64,000 nt of DNA from positions 1-64,000 of the forward strand of contig JAKQNP010000023.1 of assembly GCA_029565675.1 (NCBI GenBank), read 5' to 3'. Positions within the stretch are counted from its first letter, which is position 1, and each line of letters begins with the position of its first letter. Source of the DNA: a bacterium (lineage in GTDB: Bacteria; Zhuqueibacterota; Zhuqueibacteria; Residuimicrobiales; Oceaniaggregativiventaceae). The notes under the pieces were generated by a model, which made no database searches, was not told the DNA's origin, and saw only the letters and a program-made list of their open reading frames with translations. Below are positions 18,901 through 26,738 of the stretch, piece by piece. The translations under genes were made by a program, and so were the position numbers.

Positions 18901-19118
18901 GCGGCGCCCTGTTTTTGTGGAATTTCCACCGGTTTGCCTGCCTGGTAGATATTATCGACAATCACATTGGCGCCAGGCAAGGCTTCACCGTTTGCCTGAT
19001 CGAATACGCGGCCGCTGATTTTTCCCCCGGCCGGGAAAGCAGACTGCAAGCAACAAAGCAATCCAAGGATGATCGCTTTGCGCCCAAAAGAGCTGAACCG
19101 AAAACGCGCCCACTTCAT
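15948..19118 (-). CDS. TonB-dependent receptor with carboxypeptidase-regulatory-like domain
   Basis: A 1056-residue outer-membrane receptor. After the signal peptide (about 1-30) comes a CarboxypepD_reg-like Ig domain (ISGRVFDQANGEALPGANV to about residue 120). The plug domain follows (VDEFVSKLKGVELVSG, GLSIRGGAIRETDVRIDGI, EVLTGG-like LQVLTGGFVAKYGG, SGLVNAVTKEG), then the barrel, ending in LGLRINF. This SusC/OAR-like layout is typical of FCB bacteria. A good AAGGAGG ribosome site precedes the ATG. It heads the operon with the FlgD-type protein and the PorV-like protein. OAR-like receptors are linked to uptake or surface-protein functions; the ligand is unknown. Confidence 0.9.
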   Translation of the reverse strand: MKWARFRFSSFGRKAIILGLLCCLQSAFPAGGKISGRVFDQANGEALPGANVIVDNIYQAGKPVEIPQKQGAATDQDGFFVILNVSPGSYDIKATFMGYRSRVSKQVRVNIDRTITVDFPLQLEAIEMGEVAVVAEREVIKPDVAGTQEIILTERVAMTPVMRVDEFVSKLKGVELVSGADGHGLSIRGGAIRETDVRIDGISVRDPRSENSYLSINSTSVEELQVLTGGFVAKYGGFRSGLVNAVTKEGNRERYNLSLKFDMTPANQQKFFGENPWSDASWIYRVFADTSANGFAYTGARGKEGVPEEFQFFQGWNNRRVGISNYDAIGIPKGVTLTSEQKRKLWMLQHPQYSFGTEPDVFVEATLTGPVPGARLPLLGDFLGKTTFMVGGKYENTQYAYPIGPRDNYIDWNTQLKLTTRLNPSMKLSANGMLAKVNTLTAGSPTTYGGALIDNSSRFNFLSSTSVSVQQQARLLGGSNGFEQMFNRSRLQFYDQRYIFGGLKFNHAFSDRGFYVVDFQFSYNDHELTPFAVDTSKNSAWALVDSIRVLNVPQVGSPNASTNWLTDINNMFWLYGGLQSSDSSYSWVSTLRTDLTYQAGRHHELEAGFNINYNYLSVNSGSWLQSEKSWTPDSWQYFTAKPIEAGIYLQDKLEFQGMIATIGVRGDYFNPQKYSYLVQHPLDLDYANFYNLIYQYMPGEFGSWEKWQAFRDKLENPEGWPKDEKPTQFKISPRLGVSFPVTVNSKLYFNYGHFYQRPNIHFIYNQAVMPGVANVPSPQLDMARTVAYEFGYEHRIFNDYLINLSIYYKDIKGEPLNRKYIDYWEELYVQQYFPDAYKDIRGIEVRFEKSLGRFITFWSNYEYMLQSSGRSGLANVYENRLRSLEEMRNPNLTVTQPLPRGHFNLNLHTPPQWGFRLLGWQPLSSWYGNLIFEWRDGGESIVNPYAPEAEQKKIKIVDYSNFDLRVSKLFQLAGMQLEAICTVQNLLEQKRLSFSNMSTAQYDRYIESLHFPFESGEQHGDDQLGDWDKEHINIGWFTAPLFLNPRRVLLGLRINF

Positions 19119-19790
19119 AAAACCTCCTTATCGCTCTCCGATCGCTCGCAGACCGAAAATGCCGTTTGCCTGCATTGTGCAGAATGGCGATTCCTGTCTT
19201 TGTTCCCTTGTGAGATTGTCATTCCATGCGCTTGTATCGATGAAACAACGAGCAAGACTCACTGCGTCCGCCCCATCTGCCTAAAATGGTGGCGATTTGG
19301 GTCTTGGAATTCCTTTTTTAAATCATAAAAACCATTCGGTCAATGTCCAGTTGGATTTAAATCTCGTTGGCAACAACCAGCGGTTATGGTGCGATTTAGC
19401 GAGAGAGACAGCTGTTCATGGATGGCCGAGAGTCATCGACGGATTGATAAACACCGTATAAAAAAATATATCAAATAAGCTCTTCGCAGTCAATAGCAAA
19501 ATCACTCAGGTGCAAGTCTGGTATCGCGCAATCGCTGAAAAAGTGACCGGTGAACAAGTTGAATCAACTAAAGAATCCTGTTCGACAAACCTTTTTATTT
19601 TGAGCGCATGAAAAGTCATAAGTCTATCGACCCAGAATCACAGACTTGCGCATGCAATTCTTTTTGCCGTTCACATGCAGCACTGATTTTTTTATTGTAT
19701 CTTAACAGTGATTGGCTATATTCGTTTGTCTGGACCAATAGACTAACGCCAGCGGAAAAAGAGCCAACCACCCAAAGGAGAGATCGACGA
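19119..19790. other. divergent intergenic region between the TonB receptor and the ROK kinase
   Basis: No convincing gene lies in these 672 bases. They carry the leaders of the divergent receptor operon (minus) and the amino-sugar cluster (plus). An open frame that extends the ROK gene upstream from 19608 has a cysteine-rich, non-conserved N-terminus and is not taken as coding. One plausible promoter for the plus side is listed separately; on the minus side TTGACC at 19343-19338 with an A-rich downstream box is weak. Confidence 0.5.
19695..19722 (+). promoter_or_regulatory. candidate sigma-70 promoter for the amino-sugar cluster
   Basis: TTGTAT (19695-19700), a 16-base spacer and TATATT (19717-19722) lie 69 bases upstream of the ROK kinase ATG at 19791. 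Position and spacing fit a housekeeping promoter; the -35 box matches four of six consensus bases. Confidence 0.35.
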
Positions 19791-20732
19791 ATGGCTGTTG
19801 TTGCCCTTGATCTCGGCGGTACCAAATTGGCTGCCGCCCTTTGCGATGCAGAGGGTGCGATCATCGATCGCCAGACGGTTGCTTTGGCGGGACGAAAAGG
19901 CGAGCAAGTCGGCGAGTTGATCAGCACAGAAGTCGAGGAAATGCTCAACCGCGCCACCGATCCCGTGCAAGCGATCGGTATTTGCATCCCCGGTATCTAC
20001 AGATCACAAGCCGGCACAGTGTGGGTGCCCAATATCGATGGGTGGAGCGATTATCCGCTACTGCAAAGGCTAACCGCGCAGGTTGCGGAGCGCGGCATAG
20101 CGGTGAGAATCGACAGCGATCGCGCCTGTTATATAATGGGAGAAATTCGGATGGGAGCCGCGCGTGGCTGCCGCAATGCGATTTTCCTGGCTGTTGGCAC
20201 CGGCATCGGTGCGGGCATCATCGCAGATGGGCGTATCCTGCGCGGCCACCGCGACATTGCGGGCGCCATCGGCTGGCTCGGCCTCGACCGCCCCTTTCGC
20301 CCAGGCTATACTCGATACGGCTGCTTTGAATATGCAGCTTCCGGGGACGGACTGGTGCGTTACTGCCGAGATCTTTTGCAGGAATCCCATCAATCCAGCA
20401 CTCTGCGCTCATGGGAGGCGCAAAAAATAACCGCACCCGAGATTTTTGCCGCCGCCCAGCAGGGAGATAGTCTTGCCAAACAAGTCCTGCAAAACGCTGT
20501 GGAACTTTGGGGCATGGCTGTTGCCAATCTGGTCAGTGTTTTCAATCCAGAAAAAATTGTCTTCGGCGGCGGAGTTTTTGGCCCTGCAGTGGTTCTGCTC
20601 GATGATATCTATCGCGAAGCCAAAAAATGGGCCCAACCCATTGCCATCAACCAGGTCGAACTGGTGGCTTCGGCTCTTGGCGGTGATGCGGGTCTTTTGG
20701 GCGCTGCTGCCCTGGCGTTGACCGAAACATGA
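19791..20732 (+). CDS. ROK-family sugar kinase
   Basis: A 313-residue protein starting MAVVALDLGGTKLAAAL, the ROK/ASKHA phosphate-binding motif, with FLAVGTGIGAGIIADG near residue 133 and VFGGGVFGP near residue 261. ROK kinases phosphorylate glucose, N-acetylglucosamine or N-acetylmannosamine. The usual zinc site (CxCGxxGCxE) is only partly kept: one Gly-Cys-Phe-Glu (GCFEYAASG) remains and the two preceding cysteines are absent. I place the start at 19791, after AAAGGAG. In this cluster (MFS transporter, SIS protein, NagA) the likely job is phosphorylating imported N-acetylglucosamine or a related amino sugar; this is inference from context. Confidence 0.86.
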   Translation: MAVVALDLGGTKLAAALCDAEGAIIDRQTVALAGRKGEQVGELISTEVEEMLNRATDPVQAIGICIPGIYRSQAGTVWVPNIDGWSDYPLLQRLTAQVAERGIAVRIDSDRACYIMGEIRMGAARGCRNAIFLAVGTGIGAGIIADGRILRGHRDIAGAIGWLGLDRPFRPGYTRYGCFEYAASGDGLVRYCRDLLQESHQSSTLRSWEAQKITAPEIFAAAQQGDSLAKQVLQNAVELWGMAVANLVSVFNPEKIVFGGGVFGPAVVLLDDIYREAKKWAQPIAINQVELVASALGGDAGLLGAAALALTET

Positions 20733-20832
20733 GAACCCTGCGGACCGATCAAAAGAATCGCTCCGGCACATCCTATATCCCGTCGACAACAATTGTTCAC
20801 CGATTCCATGTCTCAGTATCGAGGAACCCACT

Positions 20833-21993
20833 ATGTACAACAAGAACCGCGTTTTTGCCGCCTCATGCATGGCCATCTTGATCTTTGGTATTGTCATGAC
20901 TTTTCTCGGCACCATCCTGCCTTCTGTTATCAACCGCTACAATATGAGCGATTCACTGGCAGGATTGCTCATCTCGCTGCTGTCGATTGGCATGTTGGTG
21001 GGCACGCTTATCTTTGGCCCAATCGTGGATCGCCAGGGTTATAAATCCATGCTGGTTTTATCCGTTGGACTGATCTGCGCCGCATTGGTGGCGATATCCT
21101 GGATCGATGCGCTTTGGATTCTCGGAATGTCGATTTTTGCCATCGGTTTCGGCGGCGGTGTTTTGAACGGCGGGTCGAACGCGCTGGTCGCTGATATCAG
21201 CTCAGAAGGGAAAAGTTCCAACCTCAGTTTTCTGGGCATTTTTTTTGGTTTGGGCGCCTTTGGTGTGCCTTTTCTGCGCGGTATGATGCCCGAAACGCTG
21301 GCTTATCGAATTCCTCTTTCCATTTTGGCCATTCTGACGCTCTTTCCGATGCTTTTTTTCCTGTTGATCACTTTTCCACGCCCAAAACAGGAACAAGGCT
21401 TTCCTCTGCACCAGGGGTTTGCACTTTTCAAAAATGCCGCTCTGCCCCTTCTCGGCTTGATCCTTTTGCTTGAAAGCGGTGTTGAATTCACGATCAACAA
21501 CTGGGCGCCCAAATTTTTGATGAATATGCTCAAGCTGCCGGAAAACAAAGCGACTTTATATTTTTCTTTTCACTTGCTGGGGATCATGTTTTCCCGGTTG
21601 TTTCTCGGCGTCTATTTGAAAAATCACCATCCAGCTAAAACCCTGCGCATCTTTTTTGCCATCAGCGTCGTCTCGTCGCTTTTAATCTTGTTTTCCAATT
21701 CGCTTTGGCTCACGGTTATCGGCTTGATCGCTGTCGGATTTGGCATTGCAGCGGTCTACCCCATCCTGTTGGCCTTTGTCAGCGAACATTTTCCCGCTCT
21801 CAGCGGCACAGCGATCAGTATGGCCATGGTCATGGGGCTGTTCGGGGGGGCTTTGCTTCCCTACCTGACCGGTGCAATTTCGACCCAGAGCACCCTAAGA
21901 TCCGGGTTTATCCTGATCCCAGTCAGCATTGTGCTGCAATTCGTCATTTTTTCCATTTATCGCGGGCACACACAAAAATCAGTTGAAAGATAA
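20833..21993 (+). CDS. MFS transporter
   Basis: A 386-residue protein with 12 predicted transmembrane segments. The loop between helices 2 and 3 (GTLIFGPIVDRQGYKSML) is the major-facilitator signature GxxxDRxGRR in slightly altered form. The layout resembles the fucose/glucose/GlcNAc-type sugar permeases. GAGGAAC precedes the ATG, 100 bases after the ROK kinase. Neighbours suggest import of an amino sugar or its derivative across the inner membrane. The substrate cannot be read from sequence. Confidence 0.88.
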   Translation: MYNKNRVFAASCMAILIFGIVMTFLGTILPSVINRYNMSDSLAGLLISLLSIGMLVGTLIFGPIVDRQGYKSMLVLSVGLICAALVAISWIDALWILGMSIFAIGFGGGVLNGGSNALVADISSEGKSSNLSFLGIFFGLGAFGVPFLRGMMPETLAYRIPLSILAILTLFPMLFFLLITFPRPKQEQGFPLHQGFALFKNAALPLLGLILLLESGVEFTINNWAPKFLMNMLKLPENKATLYFSFHLLGIMFSRLFLGVYLKNHHPAKTLRIFFAISVVSSLLILFSNSLWLTVIGLIAVGFGIAAVYPILLAFVSEHFPALSGTAISMAMVMGLFGGALLPYLTGAISTQSTLRSGFILIPVSIVLQFVIFSIYRGHTQKSVER

Positions 21994-22131
21994 CTGAACA
22001 GTGATTCAGGCAATGCGGCGTTATTTGTTGAGACATGAGCGATTTTTCGGATTTGTGATCATTGTTGGTATCCCGTCTGACGACGGAGACATCAGTAGAT
22101 TCAGCTGAATTCTAAAAAAATCGGAGTCGTT

Positions 22132-22893
22132 ATGCTTGCACAGCAATGGTTGGCCAACACCAGGCAGGTCATCGAGAGGATTGAAAAAACACAAATGCCA
22201 AATATCCGCCGGGCAGCTGAGGCCATGGCGGAAACAATTGCTCAGGACCGCTGGGTGCACACCTTTGGCTGCGGTCATGCCACACTGCCAATCGAAGAGA
22301 TGTACCCCCGCATCGGCGGCTTTGTCGGTTTTCACCCGATGATTGAAATACCTTTGTCGTTTTTCACCCATATCGTCGGCGAAATGGGCGTACACCAATT
22401 CGTTTTCCTCGAACGGGTAGAAGGCTATGGTCAGGAAATCATGAAAAGCTATAATTTTGACCGGCGGGACACCATGTGGCTCTTTTCCCACTCCGGGATC
22501 AACAATGTCAATATCGACATCGCGCTGGAGGCAAAAAAAATCGGCATGACGGTGGTGGCCATGGGATCAGCCGATGAGTTCAAAGACAAACCGACTCGGC
22601 ACTCATCGGGCAAACGGATTTTTGAGATTGCAGATATCGTGGTCGACACTTGCGTGCCGGCACAGGATGCCAGCGTACCGCTGAAAAATCATGTCGATCG
22701 AATCGGACCGGTCTCAACGATGGCGTTTACCACTGTGGTGTGGATGACGATTTGCACGGTTGCGGAAATTTTGGTCGAACGCGGTGTCAAGCTCTACATC
22801 CACCCCTCGCACAATGTGCCGGGAGACACAACCGCCCGGCAAAGGCTCGATGCGGCCTTGGCAGAATACAAAAAACGCGTCGCCGGTGTCTAA
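22132..22893 (+). CDS. SIS-domain (sugar isomerase) protein, UPF0309-like
   Basis: A 253-residue single SIS-domain protein. The phosphosugar-binding loops are visible: WVHTFGCGHATLPIEEM near residue 41 and TMWLFSHSGINNVNIDIAL near residue 115, followed by KIGMTVVAMGS. The length and pattern match the UPF0309/YbbI-like group, related to N-acetylmuramate-6-phosphate etherase and phosphoheptose isomerase. It follows the ROK kinase and MFS genes on the same strand and ends with a 4-base overlap with convergent nagA. No nagB is present in the window, so it may act on an amino-sugar phosphate, either as an isomerase/deaminase-like enzyme or as a binding protein. That role is inference. Confidence 0.8.
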   Translation: MLAQQWLANTRQVIERIEKTQMPNIRRAAEAMAETIAQDRWVHTFGCGHATLPIEEMYPRIGGFVGFHPMIEIPLSFFTHIVGEMGVHQFVFLERVEGYGQEIMKSYNFDRRDTMWLFSHSGINNVNIDIALEAKKIGMTVVAMGSADEFKDKPTRHSSGKRIFEIADIVVDTCVPAQDASVPLKNHVDRIGPVSTMAFTTVVWMTICTVAEILVERGVKLYIHPSHNVPGDTTARQRLDAALAEYKKRVAGV

Positions 22894-24032
22894 GCGTCGT
22901 TCCGATAAACGATTTTCCCTTTGACGATCGTCATATAAACCGATTGATCAGGATTGAGCAACACCAGGTCGGCTTGCATGCCGACCTGAATTCCGCCAAT
23001 CTGATCTTGCATACCCAACAACCTGGCCGCATTTTCAGAACAGCATTTGGCGACCTCGGGCAAAGATGCGCCCGTAAAAGCGATCAAATTTTTGCGCATC
23101 TGTCCCAGACTCTGCGTTGTACCAATCAGTGTGCCGTCATCGACGTAGCGGGCTGCCCCACCTTCCGCACGATAGAGTTTGCCGTTGTAGCTATAGGTGC
23201 CGTCGGGCAGTCCCAAGCTGCGCATGCCGTCGGTAACCACAATCGTCCTCTTTGTTCCCAACAACCGATAGATCAAACGCACCATTGCCGGATGCAAATG
23301 GTGGCCATCGCAGATGACTTGTGCAGTGACACGCTCATCCTCGAACACCGCGGCAGCCGGACCGGGCAGGCGATGATGCAAGCCGGGCATGGCGTTAAAA
23401 AGGTGTGTCACATGACCAACACCTGATGCAAAAGCAGACCTGGCCTCTTCATACGTGCAGTTGCTGTGTCCCAAGGCAGGGATGACGGATCTTTGCAGCA
23501 GAGTATCGAGCAGCTCTTGGCTGTGCGGCAGTTCAGTGGCGATCGTCATCATGCGCAATGCGTCACCGCTCAGAGAAAATATTTCATTCAGTGCGGGTGC
23601 AGTGTATGGATAGATGCTATCGATGAGAATCCCACCGCGCTTTTCCGGATTGATAAACGGGCCTTCCAGATGCAGGCCGAGCAGCCTCGCTCCACCCAGG
23701 TCGGTACGAACATGATCGGCAACCATCCGGATATGGTCGTTGTCGTGCGGACGCACCATGGTTGTGGCCACAAATGCCGTGGTGCCCAAACCAGCCAGGG
23801 TGCGGGAAATCGTTTGCAAGGCAGCGAGCGTGCCGTCAAAAACATCTGCGCCACCGGCGCCATGAATATGCAGATCGATGAAACCCGGGACCAACCATTT
23901 CTCATACCCATCGACCACCGGTTCATCGGCTGCTGCAGTCAGTTCGTTGGCGATATCGGCAATCGTTTCGTGATCGATTCTCACATCCACATTCGCATCG
24001 AAACCGGATAGTCTAGCCTTTTTTATTATCAC
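22890..24032 (-). CDS. nagA: N-acetylglucosamine-6-phosphate deacetylase
   Basis: A 380-residue amidohydrolase converting GlcNAc-6-phosphate to glucosamine-6-phosphate and acetate. Visible motifs are DLHIHGAGGADVFDG near residue 52, LHLEGPFINPEKRGG (metal-binding Glu), ALGHSNCTYEEA and HLFNAMPGLHHR (metal-binding His), ICDGHHLHP, and TDGM with the catalytic Asp. The length is normal. The GTG start at 24032 is preceded by GGAAGGAGG. It is convergent with the SIS-domain gene (4-base overlap), so it is transcribed apart from the other cluster genes although functionally linked. Confidence 0.93.
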   Translation of the reverse strand: MIIKKARLSGFDANVDVRIDHETIADIANELTAAADEPVVDGYEKWLVPGFIDLHIHGAGGADVFDGTLAALQTISRTLAGLGTTAFVATTMVRPHDNDHIRMVADHVRTDLGGARLLGLHLEGPFINPEKRGGILIDSIYPYTAPALNEIFSLSGDALRMMTIATELPHSQELLDTLLQRSVIPALGHSNCTYEEARSAFASGVGHVTHLFNAMPGLHHRLPGPAAAVFEDERVTAQVICDGHHLHPAMVRLIYRLLGTKRTIVVTDGMRSLGLPDGTYSYNGKLYRAEGGAARYVDDGTLIGTTQSLGQMRKNLIAFTGASLPEVAKCCSENAARLLGMQDQIGGIQVGMQADLVLLNPDQSVYMTIVKGKIVYRNDA

Positions 24033-24149
24033 GCTCGCCTCCTTCCTGACCCTCCCATTCGATCAGAGCCGTGCATTGAAAGCAAGAATCTGCCGATGCG
24101 GTGCGTTTCTAATCGTGTCTGTTGAGATTTTATTGGCTATCCGTTAATT

Positions 24150-24755
24150 TCATCGATAATCTTTGGATCTGATAAAGACCAGAACAAGCGATTGCACCAC
24201 TGTCGACACCATCAAAATCAAAGAAGCCCACAGCAGATAATAGCTGACCATCGGGGTGAACGGAAACAGCGCAATAACCAGCAAAAAGAGCAGCAAATAT
24301 TCGCTGCGAAACGCAATCCGCCAGATGACTTTTTCGGTTGGATCGGGAACAGCACCGCGATGATTGGCATAAGCGACGATAAATGGTGGCAACAGAGTTG
24401 CAAAAAGAAGAGAAAAGAGCAACAGGTCGATGTGCAGGCGGCTTTGGTTAAATGGCAGGAAGAAAAAACTGGCGATCATCAATGCGTCGACGAACCGATC
24501 GACGATGCCGTCCCAGAATGCACCAAGAGCGGAAGCGCGGTTGGAAAAGCGGGCGACTTTGCCGTCGATCAAATCGCAAAGAGAGGCCAACAGGAAAAAA
24601 AACAACCCAGCCGCGATTTGGCCGTTTGCGATCATGCAAAAAGCAAAAACGGCGATCACCAGCGAAATGGTGGTCCAGGTATTGGGCGCTAAAAAAGAAA
24701 ATGTCCGTCCGACCCAACGCTCCAGTCGCGGCATGTCGATGAATTCTTTGATCAT
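24150..24755 (-). CDS. CDP-alcohol phosphatidyltransferase family protein
   Basis: A ~201-residue membrane enzyme with about six transmembrane segments. The full catalytic signature D-x2-DG-x2-AR-x8-G-x3-D-x3-D is present, running from DLIDGKVARF to GAFWDGIVDRFVD. Family members transfer a phosphoalcohol from a CDP-linked donor to an alcohol, making phospholipids or compatible solutes. The start at 24755 (MIKEFIDMPRLERW) places a short amphipathic helix before the first membrane segment; a longer frame from 24851 exists but adds unconserved sequence, and no site has a strong ribosome binding sequence. The acceptor (glycerol phosphate, inositol phosphate, serine) cannot be decided here. Confidence 0.83.
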   Translation of the reverse strand: MIKEFIDMPRLERWVGRTFSFLAPNTWTTISLVIAVFAFCMIANGQIAAGLFFFLLASLCDLIDGKVARFSNRASALGAFWDGIVDRFVDALMIASFFFLPFNQSRLHIDLLLFSLLFATLLPPFIVAYANHRGAVPDPTEKVIWRIAFRSEYLLLFLLVIALFPFTPMVSYYLLWASLILMVSTVVQSLVLVFIRSKDYR

Positions 24756-24903
24756 GATTTTCGCTCGATTGCTGAATGTTTTAATGCTTGCAAGTGTTTT
24801 GTCCGATCCGATCCAAATGGTCAAAAGACCCGTCGGCCAGAGCATGCCCAATCAGTAACGGAGATCGCTGGTTTTGCTGAAAGGCATATTTTTAACAATG
24901 CTG

Positions 24904-25860
24904 TCAATCCCCTTTTTTGGTGACAGCAAACCACCATCGATTGGTCATGATCTTTTGCTTGAAATGCCAACCGTTCTCTTGCAGCCAGGAAAAAATACGG
25001 TCACTTGACCAACCGGTCTGATCGCAATGCCTCCCCTGTTGTCGATGGATCTGGCGGCGAACGGCCAGAGAATCGCTATTCCAATCGCCCAACACCAAAA
25101 ATCCGCGGGGTTCGAGCAAATTGCTGCAGATCTGCAACAACGATTCGGTTTGGGCGATGTGGTGCAAAGCAGCCAGCACCACCACAGCGTTAAACGAATG
25201 AGGTGGAAAGTTGGCCTGCAAAATATCGATTTGCTGCAGATCGACTTTTTCATCGACGCCATAATGAACCGCATTTAACTGTGCCACATGCAAAGCCGCC
25301 GCAGAGACATCGATGCTGAACAACGGCTGCTTGCGCTGCGCCATTTCAATCGGCAACAATCCGTGACCTGTTCCAACGTGCAAAACGCGCTGAGCGTCGA
25401 CTGGGATCAGATCAGCCGCCTGCCGGTGAAAGGACAACAAATCAAGACCGGCCTGTGCAAAAAGCTCCAGACGCCGGCAATAAGCCGCATGATTTTTGCG
25501 CAGCAGATTATCGGCCATTGCGGTGTGTAAACCCTGAACACCCAGCAATGAACAGTGCCGTTTCCCTTCCGGCAGACCGTCCAGATAGGCGATCACATCA
25601 TCATCCGATAATTGGATGGCTTCCCGAAAGCTCTTTCCAATGGCCATTTCGGAAACCGCGCTGGTGGTGGCGATCGCCGCACCACAGCCATAGACCTTAT
25701 ATTTAAAATCGGTTATGATGTCGTTCTCGACTTGAATCCACACCTGAATAAAATCGCCACAATTCGGATCGCCGACCCGGGCCTGGCCGTCGGCATTTTC
25801 CAATTTGCCGACATTGCGCGGACGATTAAAGTGATCCATTACTTTTTCGCTATAATTCAG
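24904..25860 (-). CDS. IscU-like Fe-S scaffold fused to a class I SAM methyltransferase
   Basis: A ~318-residue fusion. Residues 1-115 are an IscU/NifU_N domain with all metal ligands kept: GDPNCGD (Asp31, Cys34), YGCGAAIATTSA (Cys59) and KRHCSLLG (His102-Cys103). Residues ~135-315 are a Rossmann methyltransferase with motif I VLHVGTGHGLLPIEMA, then FSIDVS and VVVLAALHHIAQ. The first ATG (25839) lacks a ribosome site and would remove the conserved NYSEKV segment of IscU. AGGAGAG (25876-25870) lies 9 bases before CTG 25860 and 6 before ATA 25863, and no ATG, GTG or TTG lies between the upstream stop and 25839. I therefore propose a non-AUG start overlapping the permease stop. It is the last gene of the metal-importer operon. 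Confidence 0.85.
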   Translation of the reverse strand: MNYSEKVMDHFNRPRNVGKLENADGQARVGDPNCGDFIQVWIQVENDIITDFKYKVYGCGAAIATTSAVSEMAIGKSFREAIQLSDDDVIAYLDGLPEGKRHCSLLGVQGLHTAMADNLLRKNHAAYCRRLELFAQAGLDLLSFHRQAADLIPVDAQRVLHVGTGHGLLPIEMAQRKQPLFSIDVSAAALHVAQLNAVHYGVDEKVDLQQIDILQANFPPHSFNAVVVLAALHHIAQTESLLQICSNLLEPRGFLVLGDWNSDSLAVRRQIHRQQGRHCDQTGWSSDRIFSWLQENGWHFKQKIMTNRWWFAVTKKGD

Positions 25861-26729
25861 TATGGGTTGCTCTCCTGGTATTCCTCAGGGCTTTGCTTTT
25901 GCAGTTTGCCGATGCGCATGCGCATTTTTTTTCTTTGCGGTGAAATCAACATGCTGATAAAAAAGAAGAATGTCGCGGTCAAGACGATTGTCGCACCGCT
26001 GGCGATATCGAGGACCGCTGATAAAAAAAGGCCGACCCAGCAAGAAACCACGCCGAACACGACCGATACAATCATCATGTTGCGAAAACGATCGGTCAAT
26101 TGTGCTGCAGACGCTGCAGGGATGACCAGCAGCGCGGAGACCAGGACGATGCCGACCGCTTTGATCGACAGCACGATCGTTAAAGCGAGCAGAGTCAAAA
26201 AGATAAAATTGAACCCGCGCACAGAAAGCCCGATTACGGCCGCCATTTCTGCATCAAAGGTGAGCAGCAAAAGTTCCTTGTAGAAAAAAACAATAACGGT
26301 AAAAACCACCAGTGCCAGAGCGACCATGGAAAGCAATTCAGTGCTGCTGATTGCCAGGATGTTGCCGAACAGATAGCCGAATAAATCGACCTGAACTCCT
26401 TTGAGCAAGCCGACAAGCAACACGCCAAAGGCCATGGTCGATGCAAAGAAAATGCCGACTGCGGCATCCTCGCGCAAGCGTTGCCTTTCACTGACCCAAC
26501 CAATCAACCAGGCAACCAGCAGACAAAAAACAACAGCGGTATGGAATGGATTGATGCGAAGAAAAAAACCGAGCGCCACGCCGCCGAATGAAGCATGGGA
26601 AATGCCTGCTCCGATGAAAGACATTCCGCGCAGAACGACATAGACACCGATTACGGCGCAGACCGCTCCGGTCAAGGTTGCTGCAATCAAAGCGCGCTGC
26701 ATAAAAGTAAACTGCAAAAGTTCCAGCAT
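25857..26729 (-). CDS. znuB: metal ABC transporter permease (ZnuB/TroC family)
   Basis: A 290-residue polytopic membrane protein with about eight hydrophobic helices. The family pattern is clear: GVYVVLRGMSFIGAGISHASFGGVALG near the N-terminus, SVRGFNFIFLTLLALTIVLSIKAVGIVL in the middle, and ALLVIPAASAAQLTDRF near the end. It forms the membrane channel of a zinc or manganese importer together with the ATPase and the lipoprotein encoded just upstream. I place the start at the ATG at 26729, 6 bases after GAGGGG; a GTG at 26735 is the alternative. The stop overlaps the likely start of the IscU-methyltransferase gene. Confidence 0.92.
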   Translation of the reverse strand: MLELLQFTFMQRALIAATLTGAVCAVIGVYVVLRGMSFIGAGISHASFGGVALGFFLRINPFHTAVVFCLLVAWLIGWVSERQRLREDAAVGIFFASTMAFGVLLVGLLKGVQVDLFGYLFGNILAISSTELLSMVALALVVFTVIVFFYKELLLLTFDAEMAAVIGLSVRGFNFIFLTLLALTIVLSIKAVGIVLVSALLVIPAASAAQLTDRFRNMMIVSVVFGVVSCWVGLFLSAVLDIASGATIVLTATFFFFISMLISPQRKKMRMRIGKLQKQSPEEYQESNPY

Positions 26730-26738
26730 CTCCACCCC

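Noticed and set aside
24852-24903. Possible promoter between the CDP-alcohol transferase and the fusion gene
   Set aside because: The gap is 148 bases to the chosen start, but no paired -35/-10 boxes are seen; the gene may be co-transcribed with the metal importer.
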